Source: an uncultured Mediterraneibacter sp. (lineage in GTDB: Bacteria; Bacillota; Clostridia; Lachnospirales; Lachnospiraceae). From it: a stretch of 46,175 nt of DNA. Both the position numbers and the translations under genes were made by a program. Below are positions 8,358 to 17,203 of the stretch, one piece after another (the first letter of the stretch is position 1; every line of letters starts with the position of its first letter). The DNA lies in contig CAKRDD010000026.1 in NCBI GenBank assembly GCA_934309345.1, forward strand, positions 1 through 46,175. Reading direction: 5' to 3'. The notes below the pieces were generated by a model. The model made no database searches and was not told the DNA's origin. It saw only the letters and a list, made by a program, of their open reading frames with translations.

Positions 8358-9419
8358 TTATCGCTTAATATCAAAATTCATCTGCATCACATGCTGAATC
8401 AGTGAAACGTCATCTGTAATATTTCCATCTCCGTGGATGGTATGTTTTACAGCGCTCGCTGCAACACCAAAGTTCACAACATCTTCTGGCTTGTACTGGT
8501 TCATCAGTCCATAAATAATTCCGCTGACGAAAGCATCTCCGCCTCCGACTCTGTCTAAAATATGGAAGGAAAGTGTGTTACTTTCATATGTTTTTCCATC
8601 CAGCCACAGATAGGCTTTCAGACTATTCTCACTGCAGCTCTGTGCATAACGCACATGTCTTGCAATACATTTCAGATTCGGATACTGTTTTACGAATTCT
8701 TCAAACACTTTCTCCTGCTGCTCAAGATTCGGCTGATATGGGATATCATCTTTCACATCACCTGCTCCTGTATCTTCCGGATTCTTCCATAAATGATATG
8801 GCTCAATTCCGAAAAGAACATTCACATATGGGAGACACATCGTACAAAAATCTCTTGCTTCTTCCCAGCTCCAAAGTGTACTTCTGAAGTTACCGTCAAA
8901 GCTGACTGTCATCTTCTTCTCTTTTGCGATTTTGAGACATGTAAGGATCATTTCGCTACAGCTTTTTCCAAGTGCCGGAGTGATTCCGCTAAGATGAAGC
9001 CATGTATAGCCATCTAATATTTTTTCAAAATCTGCTTTCCCAAAATCATATTCGCTGAATGCACTGTGCTTTCTATCATATACAACCTTGCTTGGTCTGA
9101 TTCCATATCCTGTTTCCAAATAATATGTTCCAAGACGGTGTGTCGGTGTCTCTTCCGGTGTGGAATAGATTACCGGATCACAATTCACATCATTGCTTCG
9201 CATCATACGAACCGCACTTTTTCCAAGGCTGTTGTCCGGAACAACTGTACAAAATGTTGAGTCAATCCCAAGGTTTGCAAGAGACAGAGCAACATTTGCC
9301 TCACTGCCTCCATATCTCGCCTCAAATGTTGTCGCTGTTCGGATCTTTTCATAATCCGGCGGGGTCAGCCGAAGCATGATTTCGCCGATTGTTATAAATT
9401 TATGCTCTGTATTTTTCAT
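8358..9419 (-). CDS. kdgK: 2-keto-3-deoxygluconate kinase, PfkB family
   Basis: This 353-residue PfkB-type sugar kinase has the N-terminal signature GGSEANVALSLANLG and the C-terminal signature DRVGGGDAFVSGIIYG with the catalytic Asp. The order dehydratase-kinase-KDPG aldolase makes 2-keto-3-deoxygluconate the probable substrate, phosphorylated at C6 with ATP. The ATG at 9419 is chosen because AAAGGGTGA lies just upstream; a GTG three codons earlier would start inside that ribosome site. That ribosome site overlaps the dehydratase stop codon, suggesting coupled translation. Substrate choice rests on context. Confidence 0.85.
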   Translation of the reverse strand: MKNTEHKFITIGEIMLRLTPPDYEKIRTATTFEARYGGSEANVALSLANLGIDSTFCTVVPDNSLGKSAVRMMRSNDVNCDPVIYSTPEETPTHRLGTYYLETGYGIRPSKVVYDRKHSAFSEYDFGKADFEKILDGYTWLHLSGITPALGKSCSEMILTCLKIAKEKKMTVSFDGNFRSTLWSWEEARDFCTMCLPYVNVLFGIEPYHLWKNPEDTGAGDVKDDIPYQPNLEQQEKVFEEFVKQYPNLKCIARHVRYAQSCSENSLKAYLWLDGKTYESNTLSFHILDRVGGGDAFVSGIIYGLMNQYKPEDVVNFGVAASAVKHTIHGDGNITDDVSLIQHVMQMNFDIKR

Positions 9420-9431
9420 ACGTCTCACCCT

Positions 9432-11177
9432 TTACCATTCCAGATAAGCACCCTTCATTGGGCTGGCTGCATGTTCACTGAACATTCTCAAAACACCACT
9501 CTTATACTTCGGTGCTCTCGGTTTCCAGTTCTTACGACGCTCTTTCAGGATCTCGTCGATCTCTTCCATCGTCTTTCTCTCTCCTGCGATACCAATGATA
9601 TTCAGTTTTCTTTCCATAACGTCGATTTCAATAAGGTCCCCTTCTTCTACAAGAGCGATCGGGCCTCCGTCAACAGCTTCCGGGCTGCAATGTCCGATTA
9701 CCGGTCCTGTAGATGCACCGGAAAATCTTCCGTCTGTGATCAGTGCAATACTTCTTCCAAGTTCTGCATCACTGCTGATTGCTTCAGATGTGTAGAACAT
9801 CTCCGGCATTCCGCTTCCCTTTGGTCCTTCGTAACGGATGAAGACTGCATCACCTTTCTGCACTTTATGCTTAAGTACTGCATCCAGACACTCTTCCTCA
9901 CTGTCAAATGGTCTTGCACGAAGTACGGACTTAAACATCTCTTTCGGGCATGCTGTATGCTTGATTACAGCTCCCTCCGGTGCAAGATTTCCACGCAGTA
10001 CTGCAATACTTCCGTCTGTACCGATTGCCTTGTCATAAGGGCGGATGATATCTTCTTTTGTCACATTGATATTGTAACGCTGGTTAAATTCCTGGAGCCA
10101 TTTATCACATTTCTCATAGAAACCGTTTTTCTTAAGTTCTTCCAGATTTTCTCCTAATGTCTTACCTGTTACTGTCATAACATCCAGATGCAGGTGTTCC
10201 TTGATTTCTTCCATGATCGCCGGAACTCCTCCTGCATAGTAGAAGCACTCTGCTGGCCATTTTCCTGCCGGACGGATGTCAAGCAAGTATCTTGCATTTC
10301 TGTGAAGTCTGTCAAATGTATCTCCTGTGATCTCGATACCAAACTCATGTGCAATTGCCGGAAGATGAAGCAGACAGTTTGTGCTTCCTGAGATTGCTGC
10401 ATGTACAAGGATTGCATTTTCAAAGCTGTCCATTGTTACAATATCGGAAGGACGCATATTTTCCATCTTTGCCAGACGAACGGACTGACGGCCTGCCTCT
10501 CTTGCAAATGCTAACAGGTCAGGACTTGTTGCCGGCATCAGTGCGCTTCCCGGAAGTGTAAGTCCAAGTGCCTCTGCCATGATCTGCATTGTTGAAGCTG
10601 TTCCGATGAAAGAACATGCTCCACAGCTTGGACATGCATTACATTTTGCCCAGTCAAGTTTCTCTTCATCGATCTCACCACGCTCAAACTTAGCACTGTA
10701 CATTCCCAGCTGCTCAAGTGTCAGCATCTCCGGTCCTGCGTTCATTGTTCCTCCCGGAACTACGACTGCCGGAATATTCACTCTTGCAAGTCCCATCAGA
10801 TTTCCCGGCATTCCTTTGTCACAGCTTGACAGATATACACCTGCATCAAACGGAGTTGCATTCTCATGAATCTCGATCATATTTGCGATCATCTCTCTGC
10901 TGGCAAGACTGTAGTTGATACCGTCTGTTCCCTGGCTCTCACCGTCACAGATATCTGTACAGTAGTAACGAGCTCCATAACCGCCTTCTTCTTCGATTCC
11001 TTTTCTTACTTCTTCTACTAAAATATTCAGATGTCCACTTCCCGGATGGCTGTCTCCATAAGTACTTTCAACCATAACCTGAACTTTTCCAAGATCTTCT
11101 TTCTTCCATCCAGTTCCAATACGCAGCGGATCAAGCTCCGGTGCAAGTTTTCTCATTTCCTGACTTTTTAATTCCAT
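9432..11177 (-). CDS. IlvD/Edd family dehydratase, candidate gluconate dehydratase
   Basis: This 581-residue Fe-S dehydratase has CDKGMPG, the NACPSCGACSF cluster segment and FSGASTG...GHCSPEA, the two family signatures. The family includes dihydroxy-acid dehydratase (IlvD), phosphogluconate dehydratase (Edd) and several aldonate dehydratases. Its setting between a gluconate permease and KDG kinase/KDPG aldolase, with no isoleucine-valine genes nearby, argues for D-gluconate (or a stereoisomer) to 2-keto-3-deoxygluconate. Start: an ATG at 11201 lies upstream, but GGAGG sits between it and the ATG at 11177, so the latter is preferred. Automated pipelines would probably call it ilvD; that name is avoided here. 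Confidence 0.82.
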   Translation of the reverse strand: MELKSQEMRKLAPELDPLRIGTGWKKEDLGKVQVMVESTYGDSHPGSGHLNILVEEVRKGIEEEGGYGARYYCTDICDGESQGTDGINYSLASREMIANMIEIHENATPFDAGVYLSSCDKGMPGNLMGLARVNIPAVVVPGGTMNAGPEMLTLEQLGMYSAKFERGEIDEEKLDWAKCNACPSCGACSFIGTASTMQIMAEALGLTLPGSALMPATSPDLLAFAREAGRQSVRLAKMENMRPSDIVTMDSFENAILVHAAISGSTNCLLHLPAIAHEFGIEITGDTFDRLHRNARYLLDIRPAGKWPAECFYYAGGVPAIMEEIKEHLHLDVMTVTGKTLGENLEELKKNGFYEKCDKWLQEFNQRYNINVTKEDIIRPYDKAIGTDGSIAVLRGNLAPEGAVIKHTACPKEMFKSVLRARPFDSEEECLDAVLKHKVQKGDAVFIRYEGPKGSGMPEMFYTSEAISSDAELGRSIALITDGRFSGASTGPVIGHCSPEAVDGGPIALVEEGDLIEIDVMERKLNIIGIAGERKTMEEIDEILKERRKNWKPRAPKYKSGVLRMFSEHAASPMKGAYLEW

Positions 11178-11278
11178 GATATTTATACCTCCAGAATTCA
11201 TTCAATCTGATTATTTAATCACTCTAAGTTTCTCTTCTTACTTTTCTTTCCCCTGGTCACAATTCCAATTTTTTCACA

Positions 11279-12646
11279 TTAAGATACGATAAACCATGCG
11301 ATCGTTGCACCGACTGCTCCAACTAATCCTACGATTGTCTCCATCACTGTCCATGTCTTAAGGTTTGTCTTCTCATCTACCTCGAACAAGGATTTTGACA
11401 GCCAGAATCCAGAGTCATTTACATGGCTGAACGCTGTTCCACCTGCTGCGATGGCGATTGTAAGTGCTGCTAACTGAAGCTGGCTAAGTCCTGCTACCAT
11501 TGGCATGGAAGCAATGATTCCTGCTGCCATTGTCATGGATACTGTCGCAGATCCAACAGATACACGTACTGCAACTGCTACAAGGAATGCGATCAGAACC
11601 ATTGGAAGCGGAAGCGCTCCTACAAAATTTCCAAATACTTCTCCGATTCCGGAATTCTGAAGAATGAAACGAAGCATTCCACCACCGGAGATCAGAAGGA
11701 TGATATTTCCACAAGAATGTAAGGAATTTGTCATAACCTTTGTAATCTCTACAAGATTAAATCCTGCCGGAAGTCCTAAGAACAGCATCGCACAGATTGT
11801 AGAAAGCAGAAGTGCGATTACCGGAGTTCCGAGGAATTCAAGTACTGGCTGTGCAGGTGCCATAAATGGAATAATGGAAGATAATGTATTCAGGATAATA
11901 AGGAACAACGGAAGTAAAATAATGCTTACGATCAATGCAAATTTTGGTCTCTTTCCGTTTTCTTTTTCCTGAGATTCTTTCTCATTTTCTAGATAAGAAC
12001 TTGGAACATCACAGAAGAACTTACTTCCTGCGAATTTACCAAATACCGGGCCTGCCAGGATCATTGCCGGGATTCCGATAACGATTCCAAGCATGATTAC
12101 ATAACTAAGCTGTACATTCAACATCTCTGCCACAAGCACCGGTCCAGGTGTCGGTGGTACAAATGCATGTCCGATTGCCAGTCCGGCAAGCAGCGGAATT
12201 GAATAACAAAATACAGATTTCTTTGTCTTACGTGCAATACCGAATGCTACCGGGATTAAGATCAGAAGTCCTGACTCAAAGAAAACCGGCATTCCGACGA
12301 TCAATCCTGTAATTCCAAGTGCCCATGGTGCCCGCTTCTCTCCGAATACTTTCAACAACGTATCCGCGATAACTTCAACACCGCCCGATACCTGAAGGAT
12401 TGCTCCAAACATAGATCCCAGACCAATCAAAATCGCGATTGTCTGTAAGGTAGTTCCTACACCTTCTGCAATCGTATCTGTGATCATGCTAAATGGCATT
12501 CCTACTGCTATACCAATGATCAATGCAGATGACATGATCGCGATAAAAGGCTGAATCTTTACTTTAATAATCAAAAACAATAATACGGCAAATCCAAGCA
12601 ACGCTCCCAATATCAACCGTTCCGGGGATGCACTAAATTCACTCAT
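11279..12646 (-). CDS. gntP: GntP family gluconate:H+ symporter
   Basis: This 455-residue hydrophobic protein has about 12 membrane segments and the family's typical stretches, such as FVPPTPGPV, VSVGSATVSMTMAAG and FSHVNDSGFWL. GntP proteins import gluconate, fructuronate or other sugar acids with protons. It is the first gene after a good promoter with an operator-like palindrome, and starts behind a GAGGAGG ribosome site. It feeds the dehydratase-kinase-aldolase pathway encoded downstream. The exact sugar acid is not readable from sequence. Confidence 0.9.
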   Translation of the reverse strand: MSEFSASPERLILGALLGFAVLLFLIIKVKIQPFIAIMSSALIIGIAVGMPFSMITDTIAEGVGTTLQTIAILIGLGSMFGAILQVSGGVEVIADTLLKVFGEKRAPWALGITGLIVGMPVFFESGLLILIPVAFGIARKTKKSVFCYSIPLLAGLAIGHAFVPPTPGPVLVAEMLNVQLSYVIMLGIVIGIPAMILAGPVFGKFAGSKFFCDVPSSYLENEKESQEKENGKRPKFALIVSIILLPLFLIILNTLSSIIPFMAPAQPVLEFLGTPVIALLLSTICAMLFLGLPAGFNLVEITKVMTNSLHSCGNIILLISGGGMLRFILQNSGIGEVFGNFVGALPLPMVLIAFLVAVAVRVSVGSATVSMTMAAGIIASMPMVAGLSQLQLAALTIAIAAGGTAFSHVNDSGFWLSKSLFEVDEKTNLKTWTVMETIVGLVGAVGATIAWFIVS

Positions 12647-12749
12647 GTGTTTTCCTCCTCAAACAATTTTTTCTTCATTTCTTTTTTCAACTCTTGTTTT
12701 ACTGTTTCAAATCTCATTTCAAAATCGACGTCTCTTTGAATGTGCCTTT

Positions 12750-12779
12750 ATTATATATTGCCTTCTGTTTTTCATTCAA
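12750..12779 (-). promoter_or_regulatory. Promoter of the gntP-dehydratase-kdgK-eda operon
   Basis: On the minus strand, TTGAAT (12774-12779) and TATAAT (12750-12755) are separated by 18 bases, about 105 bases upstream of gntP. The operator-like palindrome at 12778-12794 touches the -35. Confidence 0.65.
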
Positions 12780-12794
12780 TACATGTGATGTATT
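12778..12794. promoter_or_regulatory. Probable GntR (FadR-type) operator
   Basis: AATACAT-GTG-ATGTATT is a perfect 7-bp palindrome with a 3-bp centre overlapping the gntP -35. Size and symmetry suit a FadR-subfamily regulator, and one is encoded 130 bases away. Binding by that protein is inference. Confidence 0.65.
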
Positions 12795-12818
12795 TACTTT
12801 CTTTTTTACATAATGCGC

Positions 12819-12859
12819 AAAAAAAGAGTAGGGAATCTTGCTATTCCCTACTCTTTTTT
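12819..12859 (-). terminator. Terminator between gntR and gntP
   Basis: Arms AAAAAAGAGTAGGGAAT and ATTCCCTACTCTTTTTT surround a 6-base loop. The hairpin works in both directions by sequence and separates the HAD-gntR transcript from the gntP operon. Confidence 0.88.
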
Positions 12860-12904
12860 GTGTATTTTACCTATTTCTTCTTGAAATACATTTGTTTTCA
12901 TTTT

Positions 12905-12921
12905 TAAACATCTGATGTATT
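12905..12921. promoter_or_regulatory. Second operator-like site
   Basis: TAAACAT-CTG-ATGTATT keeps the core ACAT-NNN-ATGT of the perfect site at 12778-12794. It lies directly after the gntR stop codon. It could be an auxiliary site for looping or chance similarity. Confidence 0.4.
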
Positions 12922-13638
12922 TTAAATATTCTTTTTCTTCTTCCGCTCTTCCAGAAGCTCCACGATAACCTGTCTGTTGTAAGTCAGATGCATGATCATC
13001 GCACATCTTGCTCCAACTGCATCCCGCTTCTTTAATGAATTCACAATCTCACGGTGCGTTGTCAATGTTTCTTCTTTTAAGCTTCGGTATGTAATATTGG
13101 CAAATGTTACGACAGCCGTATTAATTACCGGAAGAAGACGCTCGATAACCACATTTCCACTCAACTTTGCCAGATAGCAGTGAAACTCGATATCTTTATA
13201 AATGTGATCGATCCCCTGCTTATACAGATCTTCGACTTCATTACACAGATGTTCTGCCTCTTTGATCTGTTCCTCAGTTGCATTCTTACATGCCAGCATT
13301 ACAATCTCAGGTTCAAACATCAGACGTACTTCAAAAAGATCCATTGCCAACTGATACTTATCCTGAACTGAACCAAATCCAAGAACATCATTTTCCATAT
13401 AACTCGTACTGATCACATAAGTACCGTCTCCGCGGCGCACTTCCAAGACCCCGCGGGAAACCAGTCCTTTCACAGCCTCACGGACTGTACTTCTTCCAAC
13501 CTGGAAACGCTCTGTCAATTCATACTCATTCGGAATCTTTTCTCCCACCTGGATCGGCTCATCCAGAATGAATTTCATAAGACGGTCTTCCGTTTTCTGT
13601 CCCAACGTCCTTTTTGCTACTGGTGCTTTCTGATGCAT
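12922..13638 (-). CDS. GntR/FadR family transcriptional regulator
   Basis: This 238-residue regulator has an N-terminal winged helix (NEYELTERFQVGRSTVREAVKGL, then RRGDGTYV) and a C-terminal all-helical FCD-type ligand domain. FadR-subfamily members with this layout often sense sugar acids or their breakdown products. A start further upstream would run into the HAD gene; the ATG at 13638 has AAGGAGTGA at good distance and leaves 7 bases between the genes. It likely represses the gntP operon through the ACAT-NNN-ATGT palindromes. Its ligand (gluconate, KDG or KDPG) is unknown. Confidence 0.85.
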   Translation of the reverse strand: MHQKAPVAKRTLGQKTEDRLMKFILDEPIQVGEKIPNEYELTERFQVGRSTVREAVKGLVSRGVLEVRRGDGTYVISTSYMENDVLGFGSVQDKYQLAMDLFEVRLMFEPEIVMLACKNATEEQIKEAEHLCNEVEDLYKQGIDHIYKDIEFHCYLAKLSGNVVIERLLPVINTAVVTFANITYRSLKEETLTTHREIVNSLKKRDAVGARCAMIMHLTYNRQVIVELLEERKKKKNI

Positions 13639-13645
13639 CTTCTGC

Positions 13646-14359
13646 TCACTCCTTCGTGCTGATCTTCTCCAGGCACGCAATCAGTTCTTCTTCGCTTGTC
13701 ACAATCTCATCCGGCTTCACATCCCCTGTTGCCTGATGACCACGATGATTATACCAGACTGCATTCCATCCTGCAGCTTTTGCCCCTGCGATATCATTTT
13801 CAAAAGAATCCCCTACATAGCAGATTTCTTCCGGCAGAATCCCCAATCTGTCTGCTGCCCTGCTGAAAATCCTCTTGTCTGGTTTTGCTACGCCAAGTGC
13901 TCCTGATATGAATATATGCCCTACCGGGATCCATTCGTTCAACCCAAGTGCATTCACCTTATCCCACTGATGCTGCGCCGGTCCATTCGTAATAATACCA
14001 AGAGTCACCTTTTCTTTCAGGTTCTGCAGCAAATCTTTCATTGCATCCGTCATCCTGATCTCCTGTTGCTTTTCTTCATAAACTGCCTGGAACTCCAGGG
14101 CCTTCAACGCATTGATCTTCTTCCCATAATCAAGAAATGCATTCTTAAACCGATAGATATACATCTCTTCCATAGACATCTCACCACTTAAGCACCGTGC
14201 ATACACAGAATCACTGTATCTTCTGCTTGCCAGAAATGCTCCTTCCAGATCTAAATCTGTGTCTTCCGGGAAAATCTCCCTGCAGGTTTGCTTAAACGGA
14301 GTTGATAAATCATATAATGTGTCGTCTACGTCGAATACAATTGCTTTCATTCTTCTCAT
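13646..14359 (-). CDS. HAD family hydrolase (phosphatase)
   Basis: This 237-residue haloacid-dehalogenase-type phosphatase has motif I FDVDDTLYDL with nucleophile Asp10 and acid Asp12, motif II in ITNGP, a Lys in the VAKPD motif III and motif IV in GDSFENDIAGAK. A helical cap lies between motifs I and II, as in the subfamily I (YjjG-like) enzymes, which act on small phosphate esters or nucleotides. It is the first gene of a two-gene transcript with gntR, so it may remove a dead-end sugar phosphate, but the substrate cannot be told. Confidence 0.82.
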   Translation of the reverse strand: MRRMKAIVFDVDDTLYDLSTPFKQTCREIFPEDTDLDLEGAFLASRRYSDSVYARCLSGEMSMEEMYIYRFKNAFLDYGKKINALKALEFQAVYEEKQQEIRMTDAMKDLLQNLKEKVTLGIITNGPAQHQWDKVNALGLNEWIPVGHIFISGALGVAKPDKRIFSRAADRLGILPEEICYVGDSFENDIAGAKAAGWNAVWYNHRGHQATGDVKPDEIVTSEEELIACLEKISTKE

Positions 14360-14622
14360 CTTGTCCCTTTTCCACTCCCTGGTAAACTGTCTTGATTACT
14401 GTTCGCACTTTATACGACAGAAATCCATTCTGTACAGATACCATACTTGTTATCTTTTTATCAATCTATCGATAGTCTAACATAGTTTATTTTATTTGAC
14501 TAGGTTGAATTTTATCCACTATCCATGAAACTGATTTCCCCTTGCATCACCGTGCTATAATTGATAATGAAAGCTATACAATTATTTATAACCTGCTAAG
14601 AAATTTGAAAGAAGGCATTTTA

Positions 14623-15405
14623 ATGAGAACTTATGTTACACACTATTTTAACTTTGAATACATCGGGATCTACCTGCTCGTCTCGCTGATCGGGCTGGCC
14701 GTTGTGATCGGTGTTGTTCTTGGCGTAGCTAAATTGAAAACACACCAGCGGCTGCAGGATGACTCCCTGTCCCACAAAGCGATCCGTCGTATCAACCGCC
14801 ACCATCAAGAGCGAAAAAGAAGCATTATTGAAAGTTTCTTTGAGATGGTCTTCGCCAGCACCTCTGTGCTGATTTTTCTGTCACTTTACTATGTGATTGA
14901 CGAGAGAATCCCTGGCGTATCCATCTATTGGCAGAAGTATCAGGACATTATCCTTTTACTCTTCCTTTGCTTCTCCGTTATTTTAAATGGATGGCTTGAT
15001 ATTGTATTTGTACCATTGGAAGAAATAGATTCCAACCAAAAGGCGTCCATTCGACTGGTATCTTCCTTTTATATTATACTGATACTTCTTTATATCAAGT
15101 TCATTTACAATGATGATAACTACGATTCACTGATGATGTACTTCATCACGCTTGCTGTTGGTCGTTTTATCTACTTCGATTTTACAATGGATGACTTTTT
15201 AAGTACGCTTCATGGCTTTTGGGAAGAATTGCCGCTGCTTATCCTGATGGCAAGTTACTCTGGATTCATCTGCTGGTTTGGATTCCATACCGGATTCCTG
15301 CTTACGTCTAATGGTGTGATTGTCAGTACACTGCTGGCGCATCTGTTTATGGTATGTTCTATTTTTATATTGGATAAGACAAGAGTGCTGAGATTGGTGA
15401 TGTGA
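14623..15405 (+). CDS. Membrane protein of unknown function
   Basis: This 260-residue protein is not recognised. It has about six hydrophobic segments (near 10-35, 70-95, 105-130, 145-165, 175-195 and 205-250) separated by short loops, and a basic stretch (RINRHHQERKRS) after the first, which should face the cytoplasm. The ATG at 14623 is preferred over one at 14542 because AGAAGG lies just upstream and the family-like hydrophobic start follows. It stands alone, divergent from the HAD gene and upstream of hipBA. No enzyme or transporter motif was found. Confidence 0.7.
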   Translation: MRTYVTHYFNFEYIGIYLLVSLIGLAVVIGVVLGVAKLKTHQRLQDDSLSHKAIRRINRHHQERKRSIIESFFEMVFASTSVLIFLSLYYVIDERIPGVSIYWQKYQDIILLLFLCFSVILNGWLDIVFVPLEEIDSNQKASIRLVSSFYIILILLYIKFIYNDDNYDSLMMYFITLAVGRFIYFDFTMDDFLSTLHGFWEELPLLILMASYSGFICWFGFHTGFLLTSNGVIVSTLLAHLFMVCSIFILDKTRVLRLVM

Positions 15406-15431
15406 GTATTATATTATAATGTTTATAAAAA

Positions 15432-15459
15432 TTGACAAAACAGTTTATTTATGTATAAT
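15432..15459 (+). promoter_or_regulatory. hipBA promoter
   Basis: A consensus TTGACA (15432-15437) and TATAAT (15454-15459) are separated by 16 bases, 28 bases ahead of the hipB start. Confidence 0.8.
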
Positions 15460-15471
15460 ATTATATACATA
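15450..15471. promoter_or_regulatory. hipBA autoregulatory operator candidate
   Basis: TATGTATA (15450-15457) and TATACATA (15464-15471) are perfect 8-bp arms with a 6-base centre that covers the -10 element. A HipB-type dimer bound here would block RNA polymerase, the usual logic of this module. Confidence 0.65.
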
Positions 15472-15486
15472 AGGAGGTGTTTATTC

Positions 15487-15804
15487 ATGCCTAAGAAATC
15501 AATTATATTACTTCCTGAAACCGAAAATATTCTTGAACAAATGGGAACCCAGATAAAATACGCCCGACTCCGCCGCAAATTGTCCGCTGATCTCGTAGCT
15601 GAACGCGCTGGTATCAGTCGAATGACTTTAATATCTATTGAAAAAGGCTCTCCTTCTGTCGCCATCGGCTATTACGCGGCTGTACTTCATGCATTAAATT
15701 ATATGGACAAAGATCTGTTGCTTGTTGCAAAAGATGATGAACTTGGTCGTAAATTACAAGATCTTGAACTGCCGGTAAAAAAACGTATATCCAATAGGAG
15801 TTGA
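15487..15804 (+). CDS. hipB: HipB-like XRE family antitoxin
   Basis: This 105-residue DNA-binding protein has a Cro/C1-type helix-turn-helix (about 20-75; LVAERAGISRMTLISIEKG). It lies 4 bases upstream of a HipA-family kinase, the classic antitoxin-toxin order. Start chosen at the ATG behind AAGGAGGTG; an upstream in-frame ATG lies inside the promoter region. HipB proteins bind HipA and repress the operon. A palindrome covering the -10 supports autoregulation. Confidence 0.85.
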   Translation: MPKKSIILLPETENILEQMGTQIKYARLRRKLSADLVAERAGISRMTLISIEKGSPSVAIGYYAAVLHALNYMDKDLLLVAKDDELGRKLQDLELPVKKRISNRS

Positions 15805-15808
15805 TCCC

Positions 15809-17062
15809 ATGAACAAAGAAAAAACAATTTATGTCTTTGCAGACTTTCTTCCTTTTCATAATGAATTGATAGGAACGATTTATCTTTCTCAAATCCGTGG
15901 GAAAGAATTTTGCTCTTTTGAATATGATCATAATTGGCTCCAAAATCAGAATATGGTTTTAGATCCAGATTTACAACTATATAGTGGACGTCAATTTATT
16001 ACGGATGAAAAAATCATTTTTGGTGTTTTTGCAGATTCATGTCCTGATCGTTGGGGACGGCGGCTTATGAATCGAAGAGAAGAATTGCGTGCAAGAGAGC
16101 GCCAGGAAAAACCAAAAAAATTATTAGAAAGTGACTACTTACTAGGTGTTTATGATGAATCTCGCATGGGAGCACTCCGTTTTAAAACAGATTTAGATGG
16201 AGAGTTTTTATCTAACGATGATGAATTTGCAACTCCACCATGGACTTCGCTAAGGGAATTAGAACAAGCTTCCATTGCTTTTGAAGCTGATTCAAATCCT
16301 CTTGATACAAAATGGTTAAAACAATTACTTGCTCCAGGCTCCTCTTTGGGCGGCGCAAGACCTAAGGCATCCGTATTAGCACCAGATGGTTCCCTATGGA
16401 TTGCAAAATTTCCTTCCAAACATGATGATTTCAACTCAGGAGCTTGGGAAATGGTTGTTCATGATCTTGCTATGCTCTGTAAACTTAATGTTCCTGAAGC
16501 AAAAGCAGAAAACTTTTCCAAATTGGGAACGACTTTTCTGGTTAAAAGATTTGACCGAATTGATGATCAGCGTATTCATTTTTCTTCTGCCATGACAATG
16601 CTTGGAAAAACAGATGGCGCAAGCGCAGCAGATGGAAGCAGTTATCTTGAAATAGCTTCCTTCTTGAAAGCAAATGGAGGAACGCCAAAAAAAGATTTAA
16701 TTGAATTATGGAAACGTATTGTTTTTAGTATGGCTGTTTCCAACACAGATGATCACTTTAGAAATCATGGATTTCTCTTAACAAATAATGGTTGGGAACT
16801 TTCTCCTTTATACGATGTAAATCCAGATATATATGGTGAATATTTATCTTTGAATGTAAATAAAAATGAATCAAGTATAGATTTTGATCTTGCACTTCGT
16901 TCTGCACGATATTATGGAGTAAATGAATCAGAAGCTTCCGCATTTATCTCCACTATTAAAAATACTGTAAAAAATAATTGGGAATCTTTAGCAAAGAAAT
17001 ACCGCATTTCCAGAAATGAAATAATACGAATGGCTCCCGCATTTCAAATTTGTAATAATTAA
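15809..17062 (+). CDS. hipA: HipA family serine/threonine kinase toxin
   Basis: This 417-residue full-length HipA-family kinase has an N-terminal HipA_N-type region, a Ser-Gly-rich loop SLGGARPKASV (the position of the autophosphorylated serine in E. coli HipA) and the ATP-binding Lys in LWIAKFPS. The catalytic VSNTDDHFRNHGF and LSPLYDVNP (metal-binding Asp) follow. No truncation or missing key residue was seen, so it should be active. E. coli HipA phosphorylates glutamyl-tRNA synthetase and causes persistence; the target here is unknown. A strong bidirectional terminator follows. Confidence 0.88.
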   Translation: MNKEKTIYVFADFLPFHNELIGTIYLSQIRGKEFCSFEYDHNWLQNQNMVLDPDLQLYSGRQFITDEKIIFGVFADSCPDRWGRRLMNRREELRARERQEKPKKLLESDYLLGVYDESRMGALRFKTDLDGEFLSNDDEFATPPWTSLRELEQASIAFEADSNPLDTKWLKQLLAPGSSLGGARPKASVLAPDGSLWIAKFPSKHDDFNSGAWEMVVHDLAMLCKLNVPEAKAENFSKLGTTFLVKRFDRIDDQRIHFSSAMTMLGKTDGASAADGSSYLEIASFLKANGGTPKKDLIELWKRIVFSMAVSNTDDHFRNHGFLLTNNGWELSPLYDVNPDIYGEYLSLNVNKNESSIDFDLALRSARYYGVNESEASAFISTIKNTVKNNWESLAKKYRISRNEIIRMAPAFQICNN

Positions 17063-17078
17063 TTCGATCTTGTAAAAC

Positions 17079-17118
17079 AGAAGCAGAATCATTTTCCACT
17101 CATGATTCTGCTTCTTTT
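17079..17118. terminator. Bidirectional terminator between hipA and the TSUP gene
   Basis: Arms AGAAGCAGAATCAT (17079-17092) and ATGATTCTGCTTCT (17102-17115) are followed by TTTT on the plus strand, with T-rich sequence also on the minus side. Confidence 0.85.
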
Positions 17119-17137
17119 ATACCCTTATTATATTCGT

Positions 17138-17203
17138 AACTGTTCAGAGCCAACCTCCAAAATGCTACGCATTTCGTCGGCATGGCGTATCCGCCAAATA
17201 AAA
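17138..17203. repeat. Possible fragment related to the 30-kb MITE-like element
   Basis: GTAACTGTTCAGAG at 17138 matches 10 of the first 12 bases of the element end GTTACTGTTCAC at 30021. The rest of the stretch has small hairpins but does not align. It may be a distant relative or chance. Confidence 0.2.

Noticed and set aside
9402..10157. 251-codon open frame on the plus strand
   Set aside because: Shadow of the IlvD/Edd-type dehydratase; Cys/Phe/Ser-rich composition typical of antisense frames.
9432..11177. Naming the dehydratase ilvD
   Set aside because: No branched-chain amino acid genes around; the neighbours are gntP, kdgK and eda, so a sugar-acid dehydratase fits better.
14394..14408. 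ATTACTGTTCGCAC as another MITE-like end
   Set aside because: Two or more mismatches to the element end, no partner repeat and no target duplication.
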